Below, in pieces: positions 26,821-35,800 of a stretch of 64,000 bases of DNA. Made by a program: the position numbers and the translations under genes. The notes beneath the pieces were generated by a model. The model worked only from the letters and a program-made list of their open reading frames with translations, was not told the DNA's origin and did not search any database. Position 1 is the stretch's first letter. The number at the start of each line of letters is the position of its first letter. The stretch is from Demequina muriae (GTDB lineage: Bacteria; Actinomycetota; Actinomycetes; Actinomycetales; Demequinaceae): assembly GCF_030418295.1 (NCBI RefSeq), contig NZ_JAUHQA010000001.1, positions 2,418,001-2,482,000 on the forward strand. The letters are read 5' to 3'.

Positions 26821-28548
26821 CTACTTCTTGGTCGCGCCTTCGTCGAGCTGTTCCCATTCCTCGTCGAGACGCTCGTTGGCTCCCTTGGCCTCGGCGGCGT
26901 CCGCCAGGCCAGCGGTGGAGGGTGCGTCGGGGTGCGCGTGGTGAGCCGCTTCGAGCTCCGCGGGCGTCACGGGCTCGATGCGGTCCTCGTAGTAGAAGCG
27001 GGACAGGCGCTGCTTGAAGCGGTCCCATCGGTATCCCTTGCGCGCGACGCCACGGTCGTTGTGCTCGGGGGCGATCTCGAGCGGCTTGTGGTTGTCGAAC
27101 GACACCCGCACCCATCGCTCCTGATCGTCCAGAGGGCTGTGGACCTCGACGTACTCGCCGTGCTCGTGGCGGACGATGGTGCCCGTCTCGTGACCGTGCA
27201 GCACCAGCTCACGGTCCTTGCGCTGCAGTCCCAGGCAGAGCCGCTTGGTGATCCAGAACGCCAGGACGGGCAGGATGAAGATGCCCCATTGGAAGAAGAT
27301 GGTGAGGTCGTTGAGCGACAGGTGGAAGAGGTTCGCCACGATGTCGTTCGAGCCCTCGAGGACCAGGATCACGTAGAACACGATCATGCCCACGCCGATG
27401 CCGGTGCGGACGGGCACGTTGCGGGGCCGGTCGAGCACGTGCTTCTCACCCTTGTCGCCGGTGGCCCAGGACTCGATCCACGGGTACAGCGCGATGAAGC
27501 CGAAGAACAGTGCAGGAACGATCACCGACGGGATCAGGATGTTCAGCGACAGCGTGTAGCCCCAGAGCTCCCATTCCGTCGGTATGCCGAACGGAAGGTA
27601 GCCGGGCCACATGCGCAGCAGTCCGTCGATGAACAGGATGTACCAGTCGGGCTGCGTTCCCGCGGAGACGGGGGAGGGGTCGTACGGGCCGTAGTTCCAC
27701 ACCGGGTTGATGGTGAACACCGAGGCGACCAGGGCGATGATGCCGAAGACCACGAAGAAGAAGCCGCCGGCCTTCGCCGTGTACACGGGGAAGAGGGGCA
27801 GGCCCACGACGTTGCGGTGAGTGCGGCCGCCACCGGGGTACTGGGTGTGCTTGTGAAGGAACACCAGGAACAGGTGGAGCGCGATGAGTGCGAGGATCAG
27901 GCCCGGCACCAGCAGGATGTGCGCGGTGAAGATCCGCGGAATCAGCGCCGTGCCGGGGAACTCTCCGCCGAACAGCCAGAACGAGATGTGGCTTCCCAGC
28001 AGGGGGACGCCCTTGATGACGCCGTCGATGATGCGCAGTCCGTTGCCGGAGAGCACGTCGTCAGGAAGCGAGTAGCCGGTGAAGCCTGCCGCGAGGCCGA
28101 GGATCATGAGGGTGAAGCCCACGAGCCAGTTCAGCTCACGAGGCTTGCGGAACGCGCCGGTGAAGAACACGCGGCACATGTGGACCATGATCGCCGCGAG
28201 GAACAGCAGGGCGGACCAGTGATGGATCTGACGCATCAGGAGGCCGCCGGGCACCTCGAACGAGGTGACGAGGGTCGACTCGAACGCCTTGGTCATCTCG
28301 ACGTCGTGCATGGTGGCGAAGGGACCCTCATAGTGCACGGTCTCCATCGACGGCACGAAGAAGGCCGTGAGGAACACGCCCGAGATCAGCAGCACGATGA
28401 ACGAGTACAGCGCGATCTCGCCCAGCATGAAGGACCAGTGGTCCGGGAACAGCTTGCGTGCGAAGAACTTGACGAATCCGCCGATGGACGTGCGCTCGTC
28501 GACGTAGTTCGCGGTGCCGGAGGCGGCGGAATTCAGCTTGGCACCCAT
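26821..28548 (-). CDS. qcrB: Cytochrome bc complex, cytochrome b subunit
   Basis: The 575-residue quinol-oxidising membrane subunit. Heme b ligands lie in [19 protein letters not shown] and the later helix [11 protein letters not shown]...ALHLFLV. The Qo-site motif is PDWY ([11 protein letters not shown] type), the actinobacterial variant of PEWY. A long charged C-terminal tail of more than 100 residues after the last helix is typical of actinobacteria. Its ATG overlaps the qcrA stop (TGATG), so it is translationally coupled. Electrons flow from menaquinol through QcrA and QcrC to CtaC. Confidence 0.97.
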   Translation of the reverse strand: MGAKLNSAASGTANYVDERTSIGGFVKFFARKLFPDHWSFMLGEIALYSFIVLLISGVFLTAFFVPSMETVHYEGPFATMHDVEMTKAFESTLVTSFEVPGGLLMRQIHHWSALLFLAAIMVHMCRVFFTGAFRKPRELNWLVGFTLMILGLAAGFTGYSLPDDVLSGNGLRIIDGVIKGVPLLGSHISFWLFGGEFPGTALIPRIFTAHILLVPGLILALIALHLFLVFLHKHTQYPGGGRTHRNVVGLPLFPVYTAKAGGFFFVVFGIIALVASVFTINPVWNYGPYDPSPVSAGTQPDWYILFIDGLLRMWPGYLPFGIPTEWELWGYTLSLNILIPSVIVPALFFGFIALYPWIESWATGDKGEKHVLDRPRNVPVRTGIGVGMIVFYVILVLEGSNDIVANLFHLSLNDLTIFFQWGIFILPVLAFWITKRLCLGLQRKDRELVLHGHETGTIVRHEHGEYVEVHSPLDDQERWVRVSFDNHKPLEIAPEHNDRGVARKGYRWDRFKQRLSRFYYEDRIEPVTPAELEAAHHAHPDAPSTAGLADAAEAKGANERLDEEWEQLDEGATKK

Positions 28549-29624
28549 CAGCGGGTCTCCTCCTCGACTGCGGTGTCATCCCCGCCCTTGAGCCGGTCCC
28601 AGTACGACGGGCCGATGGGCTCGTCGAAGTCGGCCTGCGCCACGATGTAGCCCTCGTCGTCCACGGCGATCGGCAGCTGGGGGAGCGGTCGCTTGGCGGG
28701 ACCGAAGACCACCTTGGCGCCGTTCGCCACGTCAAAGGTCGACTGGTGGCACGGGCACAGCAGGTGGTGGGTCTGCTGCTCGTACAGTGCCACAGGGCAG
28801 CCCACGTGCGTGCAGATCTTGGAGTAGGCCACGATGCCGTCGAACGACCAGTCCTCGCGCCCCTGCTGGACGTTGAGGTCCTTGGGGTCGAGGCGGACCA
28901 GCAGCACCACGGACTTCGCCTTCTCGTTCATCATCGCCGCGTGGTCGAGGTCGTGAAGGCCGTCGGGAATCACGTGGAAGACCGAGCCGATGGTGACGTC
29001 GGAGGCCTTGATCAGTGCGCCGTCGGGGTCGCGCGCCAGGCGCACTCCCGGGCCCCAGATGGTGTGACGGAACTTCGAGACGTTCCAGTCGCCGCCCATG
29101 TTGCCGATCTGCGGGACGAGCACCGACAGGGGAGCGATGGCGAGAGCCGTGATGAGCGTGCCCTTGAGGAGGCCGCGTCGCTCGACTCCTGCGAGGCCGG
29201 AGTCCTCCGCGCCGTCCTTGAGGTTCTGGATTGCGCCGGCACGTGCCTCGTCAGAGCTGCGCAGCTCGTGGCGCTCCTCGACCATCTCGTGGTCGCGCAT
29301 CAGGGTCTTGGCCCAGTGGATCGCACCCAGGCCGATGCCGATCATCGCAAGGAAGACGCCGATGCCGATCCACATGTTGATCTGCTGGATCGCGGCGACG
29401 TCGCCACCGTCACCGATGTCGAGACCGAAGTACGCCCAGATCGCGATGACCGTGCCGACGATCGAGATGGCGAACAGCAGTGCGGTCTGGCGCTCCGCGC
29501 GCTTGCCGGCCTTCTTGTCGACGTCGGCACGCCGCGGACGGTGGTGAGGCAGTCCAGGGTTGTCATGTCCGTTCGCGGACGTCAGGTCCGAGTACGGCGA
29601 AGAGTTCTTGTCGGCGGCGCTCAT
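28548..29624 (-). CDS. qcrA: Cytochrome bc complex Rieske iron-sulfur subunit
   Basis: A 358-residue Rieske protein with the actinobacterial layout: a charged N-terminus, three hydrophobic segments (near residues 50-70, 80-105 and 150-175), and the C-terminal 2Fe-2S domain. The cluster motifs are CTHVGC and CPCHQSTFD. A twin-arginine-like ERRGLLKG precedes the third helix, as is known for this family. Start 29624 overlaps the qcrC stop (ATGA). An upstream in-frame extension is not homologous to the family. Confidence 0.96.
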   Translation of the reverse strand: MSAADKNSSPYSDLTSANGHDNPGLPHHRPRRADVDKKAGKRAERQTALLFAISIVGTVIAIWAYFGLDIGDGGDVAAIQQINMWIGIGVFLAMIGIGLGAIHWAKTLMRDHEMVEERHELRSSDEARAGAIQNLKDGAEDSGLAGVERRGLLKGTLITALAIAPLSVLVPQIGNMGGDWNVSKFRHTIWGPGVRLARDPDGALIKASDVTIGSVFHVIPDGLHDLDHAAMMNEKAKSVVLLVRLDPKDLNVQQGREDWSFDGIVAYSKICTHVGCPVALYEQQTHHLLCPCHQSTFDVANGAKVVFGPAKRPLPQLPIAVDDEGYIVAQADFDEPIGPSYWDRLKGGDDTAVEEETR

Positions 29625-30406
29625 GAGGAACGGGCTCCTACCCAGATGGTGCTGGCGATGATCAGACCGAGCAGGACGAGCCACGCCCACATGCCCTCGG
29701 ACACCGGGCCGATGGAGCCCAGGCTGAGGCCTCCCGGCGAGCCGTTGCTCTGGAAGTCCAGGTAGGCGATGATGTCGCGCTTGGTCTCGGGCGTGATGTT
29801 GGCGTCGTTGAACACCGGCATCGACTGCGGGCCGGTGAGCATCGCCTCATAGATGTGCGTGGGCGTCGAGTTGAGGAGGGACGGGGCGAACTTGCCCTGC
29901 GTCAGCGCGCCGCCGCCGCCGATCGAGCCGTGGCACATGGCGCAGTTGGTGCGGAAGGCCAGCATGCCGTTCGCGGCATCTCCGAGGGCAGGGTCGACCT
30001 GCTCAGCGGTGGGGATCGCGGGCCCGGCTCCGAGAGAGGCGACCCACGCGGCGAGCTGGTTGATCTCGTCCTGCGTGAACTGCGGCGCCTTGGCGGGAGC
30101 CTGGGGGCCAGAGGCCTGCATCGGCATCCGGCCGGTGCCCACCTGGAAGTCGACGGCTGCGGCACCCACTCCGACCAATGACGGGGCGACGCCGTCCTGG
30201 CCCTGGGCGTCGAGTCCGTGACAGGACGCGCAGTTGGCGGCGAACAGGCGCTCGCCCTCGTCCGCGTCCTCCTGCGTCATCTCCGTCGAGGCGGTGGCGG
30301 GACCGGAGGCAGACAGTGCGGCGATGCCGGTGATGAGGGCGAGGAGCGCCAGGACGAGCAGCAGCGGGGCTGACCGGTGGTGGCGCCGACGGGCAAGGAT
30401 GTGCAT
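29621..30406 (-). CDS. qcrC: Cytochrome bc complex diheme cytochrome c subunit
   Basis: A 261-residue membrane-anchored c-type cytochrome. It has an N-terminal signal/anchor helix after a basic start, two heme-binding motifs (CASCH and CAMCH) in separate cytochrome c domains, and a C-terminal helix (GMWAWLVLLGLIIASTIW). It replaces soluble cytochrome c by passing electrons directly to CtaC in the supercomplex. It begins 10 bp after ctaE and overlaps qcrA by 4 bp. Confidence 0.97.
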   Translation of the reverse strand: MHILARRRHHRSAPLLLVLALLALITGIAALSASGPATASTEMTQEDADEGERLFAANCASCHGLDAQGQDGVAPSLVGVGAAAVDFQVGTGRMPMQASGPQAPAKAPQFTQDEINQLAAWVASLGAGPAIPTAEQVDPALGDAANGMLAFRTNCAMCHGSIGGGGALTQGKFAPSLLNSTPTHIYEAMLTGPQSMPVFNDANITPETKRDIIAYLDFQSNGSPGGLSLGSIGPVSEGMWAWLVLLGLIIASTIWVGARSS

Positions 30407-30416
30407 GGGTCTCCCC

Positions 30417-31049
30417 CTACTGGACCAGGTAGATCACGGCGAACAGGGCGATCCAGACGACGTCGACGAAGTGCCAGTAGTACGACACGACGATGGTGGT
30501 GGTGGCTTCGTGGGTGCCGAACTTCTTGGCGGCGAACGAGCGTCCGAGAACGAACAGCATGGCGATCAGGCCGCCGAGGACGTGAAGTCCGTGGAACCCG
30601 GTGGTGAGGTAGAACACGGAGCCGTAGGGGCTCGACGAGATGGTGATGCCTTCGGAGACCAGGACCGCGTACTCGTAGACCTGGCCGGCGATGAAGACGG
30701 AGCCCATGATGAAGGTCAGCACGAACCACTCGTGCATGCCCCAGCTCTTGACGTTCCAGAAGGAGCCGGTGCGGCGGCGCTGATAGCGCTCGGCCGCGAA
30801 CACGCCTGCCTGCGCGGTGAACGACGACAGCACCAGGATCGTGGTGTTCGCCAGCGCGAAGGGCACGCTGAGCAACGGGGCCTGTTCCGCCCAGATCTCA
30901 GGCACCTGGGCGCGCAGAGTGAAGTACATCGCGAACAGACCCGCGAAGAACATCAGCTCTGAACTGAGCCAGACGATGGTTCCTACAGCTACCTGGTTGG
31001 GGCGCGTCGCATGGATGGGTGACGGCACACTCGTCGTCGCGTGGGACAT
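30417..31049 (-). CDS. ctaE: Cytochrome c oxidase subunit III
   Basis: A 210-residue membrane protein with about five helices. Family blocks are [18 protein letters not shown] with its buried Glu, the [11 protein letters not shown] region, [12 protein letters not shown] and [11 protein letters not shown]. It is the first gene of the ctaE-qcrC-qcrA-qcrB operon, a standard actinobacterial arrangement. ATG 31049 was chosen from N-terminal conservation (SHATTSVPS). An AATAAT sequence lies 7 nt before it, which may be the -10 element. Confidence 0.96.
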   Translation of the reverse strand: MSHATTSVPSPIHATRPNQVAVGTIVWLSSELMFFAGLFAMYFTLRAQVPEIWAEQAPLLSVPFALANTTILVLSSFTAQAGVFAAERYQRRRTGSFWNVKSWGMHEWFVLTFIMGSVFIAGQVYEYAVLVSEGITISSSPYGSVFYLTTGFHGLHVLGGLIAMLFVLGRSFAAKKFGTHEATTTIVVSYYWHFVDVVWIALFAVIYLVQ

Positions 31050-31162
31050 GCGCACCATTATTGCCTATGACGTAGGTCCTAGACGCCAGAACGCGCGAGA
31101 CTCCTGAACTGCTCCGCTGGTCCCCGCCGATGCGCGCCGTCCTTCATGCCAGAATGGTCCGC

Positions 31163-31591
31163 ATGAGTGACGTGGCCAAGCGCAACGACGACGAGGTGGG
31201 GTCTGCCAAGGCACGCATCCTGCTGTACAGCGACGATCGCAACGTGCGGGAGAAGGTGCGCTTCGCGTGCGGCTCCTCCACGCACGGACGCACGATCGAG
31301 TGGACGGAGACGGCGACTCACGACGCCGTCATCTCTCAGGTGGACTCGGCAAGCTTCGACCTGCTGATCCTCGACGGTGAGGCGGCGAAGTCGGGCGGCA
31401 TGGGACTGTGCCGCCAGATCAAGCACGAGATCTACGACTGCCCGCCCATCATGATCCTCGTCGGGCGCCCCGGTGACGCCTGGCTCGCGACCTGGTCCGA
31501 GGCGGACGCGGCCGTCGCGCACCCGCTCGACCCGTTCGCGGTACGCGATGCCGTCGACGCATTCTTCGCTCCGGTCGAACAGACCTCCTGA
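31163..31591 (+). CDS. Degenerate CheY-like receiver protein without an output domain
   Basis: A 142-residue receiver fold. The acidic pocket (LLYSDDRN) and the phosphoacceptor region (LLILDGEAA) are kept. The switch Ser/Thr is missing (MILVGRP), and the conserved lysine is replaced by His (AVAHPLDPF). No DNA-binding domain or partner kinase is nearby. It probably acts as an unphosphorylated or atypical regulator. The ATG lies 7 nt after CAGAAT. It is divergent from ctaE and 24 bp before trpD, so it may be co-transcribed with trpD. Confidence 0.75.
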   Translation: MSDVAKRNDDEVGSAKARILLYSDDRNVREKVRFACGSSTHGRTIEWTETATHDAVISQVDSASFDLLILDGEAAKSGGMGLCRQIKHEIYDCPPIMILVGRPGDAWLATWSEADAAVAHPLDPFAVRDAVDAFFAPVEQTS

Positions 31592-31615
31592 CCCGCCCGA
31601 CACCGAGGAGGCCTC

Positions 31616-32656
31616 GTGGCCACCCTGCAGGATCTGCTGTCCCGACTCGTCGAGCACGAGGACCTCACCGCCGAGGAGACGGCGGATGTGATGAACTCCG
31701 TGCTTACCGACACGGCATCGCCGGTGGCGATGGGCGCGTTCCTGGCGGCGCTGCGCGTCAAGCGGGAGACGCCGACAGAGGTGGCGGGCCTCGCGAAGGC
31801 GATGCTCGACCACGCCATCCGGTTCGAGGTGCCCGGTCGCTCGGTGGACATCGTGGGCACGGGCGGTGACGGCGCGCACACCGTGAACATCTCGACGATG
31901 GCATCCATCGTGATCGCCGGCGCGGGGCTCACTGTCGTGAAGCATGGCAATCGTGCGGCCACCTCGAAGTCCGGGAGCGCCGACGTGCTCGGAGCGCTCG
32001 GAGTGCGGCTCGACCTCCCGCCAGAGCGCGTGGCGGAGCTGGCGACCGAGGTGGGCATCACGTTCTGCTTCGCTCAGGTGTTCCACCCCTCGATGAGATT
32101 CGCGATGCCCATCCGCAAGGAGCTCGGGGTGCCGACCACCTTCAACATCCTGGGGCCCTTGACCAACCCCGCGCAGCCGGCCGCGACCGCGATCGGCTCC
32201 TCGAGCCTGCGGGTGTCGCCGGTGCTCGCGGGCGTGATCGGCCAGCAGGGCCGCGAGGCGCTGGTGTTCCACGGCGACGACGGGCTCGACGAGCTCGCCC
32301 CGACGGGCGCGGCCACGGTCTGGGAGGTCCGCGGGGGCGGGATCACCGAGCTGCGACTGGACCCCGTGGGGGACCTCGGTCTCACGCCGATCACCATCGA
32401 CGACCTGCGAGGCGGTGACGCCGAGCACAATGCCGGCGTGGCGCGCCGAGTGCTCGCGGGCGAGCGCGGAGCGGTGCGCGACACCGTCGTGCTGAATGCG
32501 GCCGCCGGCATCGTGGCGGACGCGACGCTCCCCGGGACCGCATCGGGCACCATCGCGGAGCGCTTCGCAGCCGCGATGGTCCTGGCGGAAGGCGCCGTCG
32601 ACTCCGGCGCAGCCGCGGACGTTCTCGACCGCTGGGTCGCCGCCACTCGCGCCTGA
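31616..32656 (+). CDS. trpD: Anthranilate phosphoribosyltransferase
   Basis: Catalyses the second committed step of tryptophan synthesis, joining anthranilate to PRPP. The 346-residue protein has the signature GTGGDGAHTVNIST, then KHGNRAATSKSGSADVLGALG, and the NILGPLTNPA block. The GTG start follows GAGGAGG. No other trp gene is present; a lone trpD beside the qcr/ctaE operon is the mycobacterial arrangement. Confidence 0.96.
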   Translation: MATLQDLLSRLVEHEDLTAEETADVMNSVLTDTASPVAMGAFLAALRVKRETPTEVAGLAKAMLDHAIRFEVPGRSVDIVGTGGDGAHTVNISTMASIVIAGAGLTVVKHGNRAATSKSGSADVLGALGVRLDLPPERVAELATEVGITFCFAQVFHPSMRFAMPIRKELGVPTTFNILGPLTNPAQPAATAIGSSSLRVSPVLAGVIGQQGREALVFHGDDGLDELAPTGAATVWEVRGGGITELRLDPVGDLGLTPITIDDLRGGDAEHNAGVARRVLAGERGAVRDTVVLNAAAGIVADATLPGTASGTIAERFAAAMVLAEGAVDSGAAADVLDRWVAATRA

Positions 32657-32756
32657 ACACGCGCGCCGAGGGGCCCGTCACGTGCAGACGGCCTGGTCGT
32701 CACGCAACTTTCGGAGCGGTATCGCCCACTCTCTGGGCTTGCGGACGCGCCGTCGT

Positions 32757-32771
32757 TATCGTTTTCGAATC
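32757..32771 (+). promoter_or_regulatory. Possible promoter and operator upstream of the xylanase gene
   Basis: TATCGT (32757-32762) is a plausible -10 element in an otherwise GC-rich 200-bp gap. It overlaps a TTTTCGAAT stretch containing the palindrome TTCGAA. LacI-family operators of xylan genes often use TTCG/CGAA half-sites, but no full symmetric operator is visible. The mRNA leader would be about 85-90 nt. Confidence 0.25.
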
Positions 32772-32856
32772 CACCCGCTGTGGAGCCTCCACGCACTGAC
32801 GCGTGGGCGCGCTCCGTGGGGGTGAAGCCGTTTCGATCGCGCAAAGGAGCGCCCTC

Positions 32857-35800
32857 ATGCGTCTCACCATTCGTCCTGTCGCCGCTGCGTCAGCAGTCGC
32901 CATCACCCTGGCATCCATCGCAGTGATCCCCGCCTTCGCCCCCCAGGCGAACGCCGCGGTCACGACGGTGCTGTCGGAGGACTTCGAGTCAGGAAGCATC
33001 GGCCAACTGTGGCCGAGCGGCTACTCGGAGTTCGGCCCCGAGGCATTCGTCGCAGATCCGGACGATGCCGAGAACACCGTGCTCAGTCTCACCGAACGCA
33101 CCGAGAACTACTTCTCGGTCTCGACGCCCGGCGCCGGCGAGATGCTCGTCGAAGGAGTGGAGCACTCGGTGAGCGTGCGGGTGCGGCTGGGAAGCCCGGA
33201 CGACTCGCCGACCACCGTCGCGATCGCCGACAACGTCTCGTACTCGGCCATCATTGGTGCAGATGCCAGCGCGGACGTCACGGCATCGGCGTGGACCACG
33301 CTCGTGGGCACCTACACGCCCGGTGCCGCCAACACCAACGTCTACGTGGCGGCGCCCGCGGGTGTGGACCTTCTGGTCGACGACTTCGTGGTCACCACCG
33401 GCACCGACGATGCCGGGGGCGAGGGCGAGCTGTGCCCGCCCACCGGCGAGGTGCTGGCCACGCATGGCTTCGAGGAGGGCGTGAACGGCTGGCAGGGCCG
33501 AGGCGCAGCCACGGCGGTCGTGACCGACGCCGAGGCGCACACGGGCGCGCAGTCGCTCGCGGTGACGGGACGCACCCAGAACTGGCACGGGACTCAGCTG
33601 CCCGTCGCATCGGTCTTCACCGAGGGCACCTACACCGTGTCCGCGTGGGTGAAGCTCCCGGCGGACGCCGCCGCGGGGACGACCCTCAAGATGACCGTGC
33701 AGGGCAACGACGGCACGGACGACACGTACACCGAGGTCACACCGGCCACCGCCGTGGACGGGGCCGCATGGGTGAACCTCTGCGGCACGTACTCCGTGAT
33801 CGACGGCGACGCGCCATCGGTGCTGTATCTCGAGGCGGCCGATGCGACGGCCAGCTTCCTCGTGGACGATGTGCAGATCAGTGGCGCCGGTGCGGTGACG
33901 GAGCCGGAGCCGTGCGAGCCGCTCACCAGCATCGACTTCGAAGACGGCACCACCGGATCGTGGATCGCCAACGACGCGGCCACGCTGACCGTCGTGGACG
34001 ACGCTGGCGATCAGGTGCTTGAGGTCACGGACCGCACGGCGACGCACTTTGGCATCCAGTCGCCAACAGGCGAGTTCGAGTCGGGGGTCGTGTACTCGTT
34101 CAGCGCCGAGGTGCTGCTGACCGCCGATGCGGACGTGCGGTGGATCGCGTATGACGAGTCGACCCAGGACACCTACAACTGGGCCGGCACCGCGTCGGTC
34201 ACAGCGGGTGAATGGACCACTGTCACGGGAACGTGGACCTTCGACGAGGCGTCCATCGGCACGGCACGGGCGTACATCGAAGTCGCCTCGACGGACGACT
34301 ATCGGGTGGACGACATCACGGTGTCTGCGCCGTGTGTCGATGGCGACGGCCCCGCGCCTGGAACCGTCGCGTTCAGCACTGACTTCGAGAACGGATCGCT
34401 GGACGGATGGCAGCTGCGCGACAGCGGCTGGTCCGAGGAGGACGAGGGCGGAGCGCTTCCCGGCGTCCCCACTGTCGAACTCACCGAGGAGCAGTCCGCG
34501 AGCCCCACGCATTCAGCAAAGGTCTCGGGCCGCAACGCGCAGGGCGACGGCATCCGCTACGAGGTGACCGATGAGCTGGTGGCCGGGGCCCAATACCGGG
34601 TGACCGGTTCATTCCGATTCGCTGACGGCGAGCAGCCCGGAGACATCTGGATGACGCTGCAGAACGGACAGGCCTTCAACACGCTGTCGCAGTTCGCGGA
34701 CGTGACGTTCTCGAACAGCGGCTGGGCGACTGCCACGGCGACGTTCACGATGCCGGCCGTCGCGGAGGGCACCCAGGCGTGGCTCTACTTCGAGACCGCG
34801 TACGACGGCGGCGCCAAGGGCAACACGTCCACGTTCTACATGGACGACATCTCGGCAGTCGTGCCGGAGCCCGCAGTGATCGAGGACCTGACACCGATCA
34901 AGGACACGGTCCCGTTCCCGGCCGGTGTGGCCATCGACTCACGCGAGACGGTGGGAGCGCCAGCGGACCTGCTGCTGCGCCACTTCAACCAGATCAGCGC
35001 CGAGAACTTCATGAAGCCTGAGGCCTGGTACGACGCCGACGGCAACTGGGCGCCGAACGCCACGGAGATCGACTCCCTCATGGACTTCGCGGTCGACAAC
35101 GACCTGTCGATGTACGGCCACGTGCTCGTCTGGCACAGCCAGACGCCGGCGTGGTTCTTCGAGGACGAGTCGGGAGCACCGCTGACGGACTCGGCCGACG
35201 ACCAGGCGCTGCTGCGGGAGCGGATGCGCACTCACATCTTCAACGTGGCGGAGTACCTGAGCCAGTGGGGAGAGTACGGGGCAGGCAACCCGGTGGTGGC
35301 GTGGGACGTCGTCAACGAGGTGATCGATGACTCTGCGGCGTACGCCGACGGCATGCGCCGCTCCGAGTGGTATCGGATCCTCGGCGAGACGTTCGTCGAC
35401 GACGCGTTCCGCTTCGCGGATGAGGCGTTCAACGACGTCTACGGCTCCGCCGACTCGGTGACGATGTTCATCAACGACTACAACACGGAGCAGTCGGGCA
35501 AGCGGTCACGCTACCTCGCGCTCATCGACCGCGTGATCGCCCGTGGAGCGCCGATCGACGGCATCGGACACCAGTTCCACGTCAACCTGTCGCTGCCCGT
35601 GTCTGCACTGCAGGACGCGATCGTCGACGCGAGCGGTCGGGGTCTGACGCAGGCCGTGACCGAACTGGACGTGACGACCGGCACTCCGGAGTCGTCGGCG
35701 AAGTTCATCGATCAGGGCTACTACTACCGCGACGCCTTCGACATCTTCCGCACCTATGCGAGCGAGCTGTACAGCGTCACGATCTGGGGCCTGATCGACT

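Noticed and set aside
26620..28650. A 676-codon plus-strand frame opposite qcrB
   Set aside because: Antisense to a conserved membrane subunit, compositionally biased, and runs through the qcrB terminator.
32657..32856. A CebR/CelR operator (TGGGAGCGCTCCCA type) before the xylanase gene
   Set aside because: The nearest match, around 32804-32818, keeps only part of one arm and is not symmetric.
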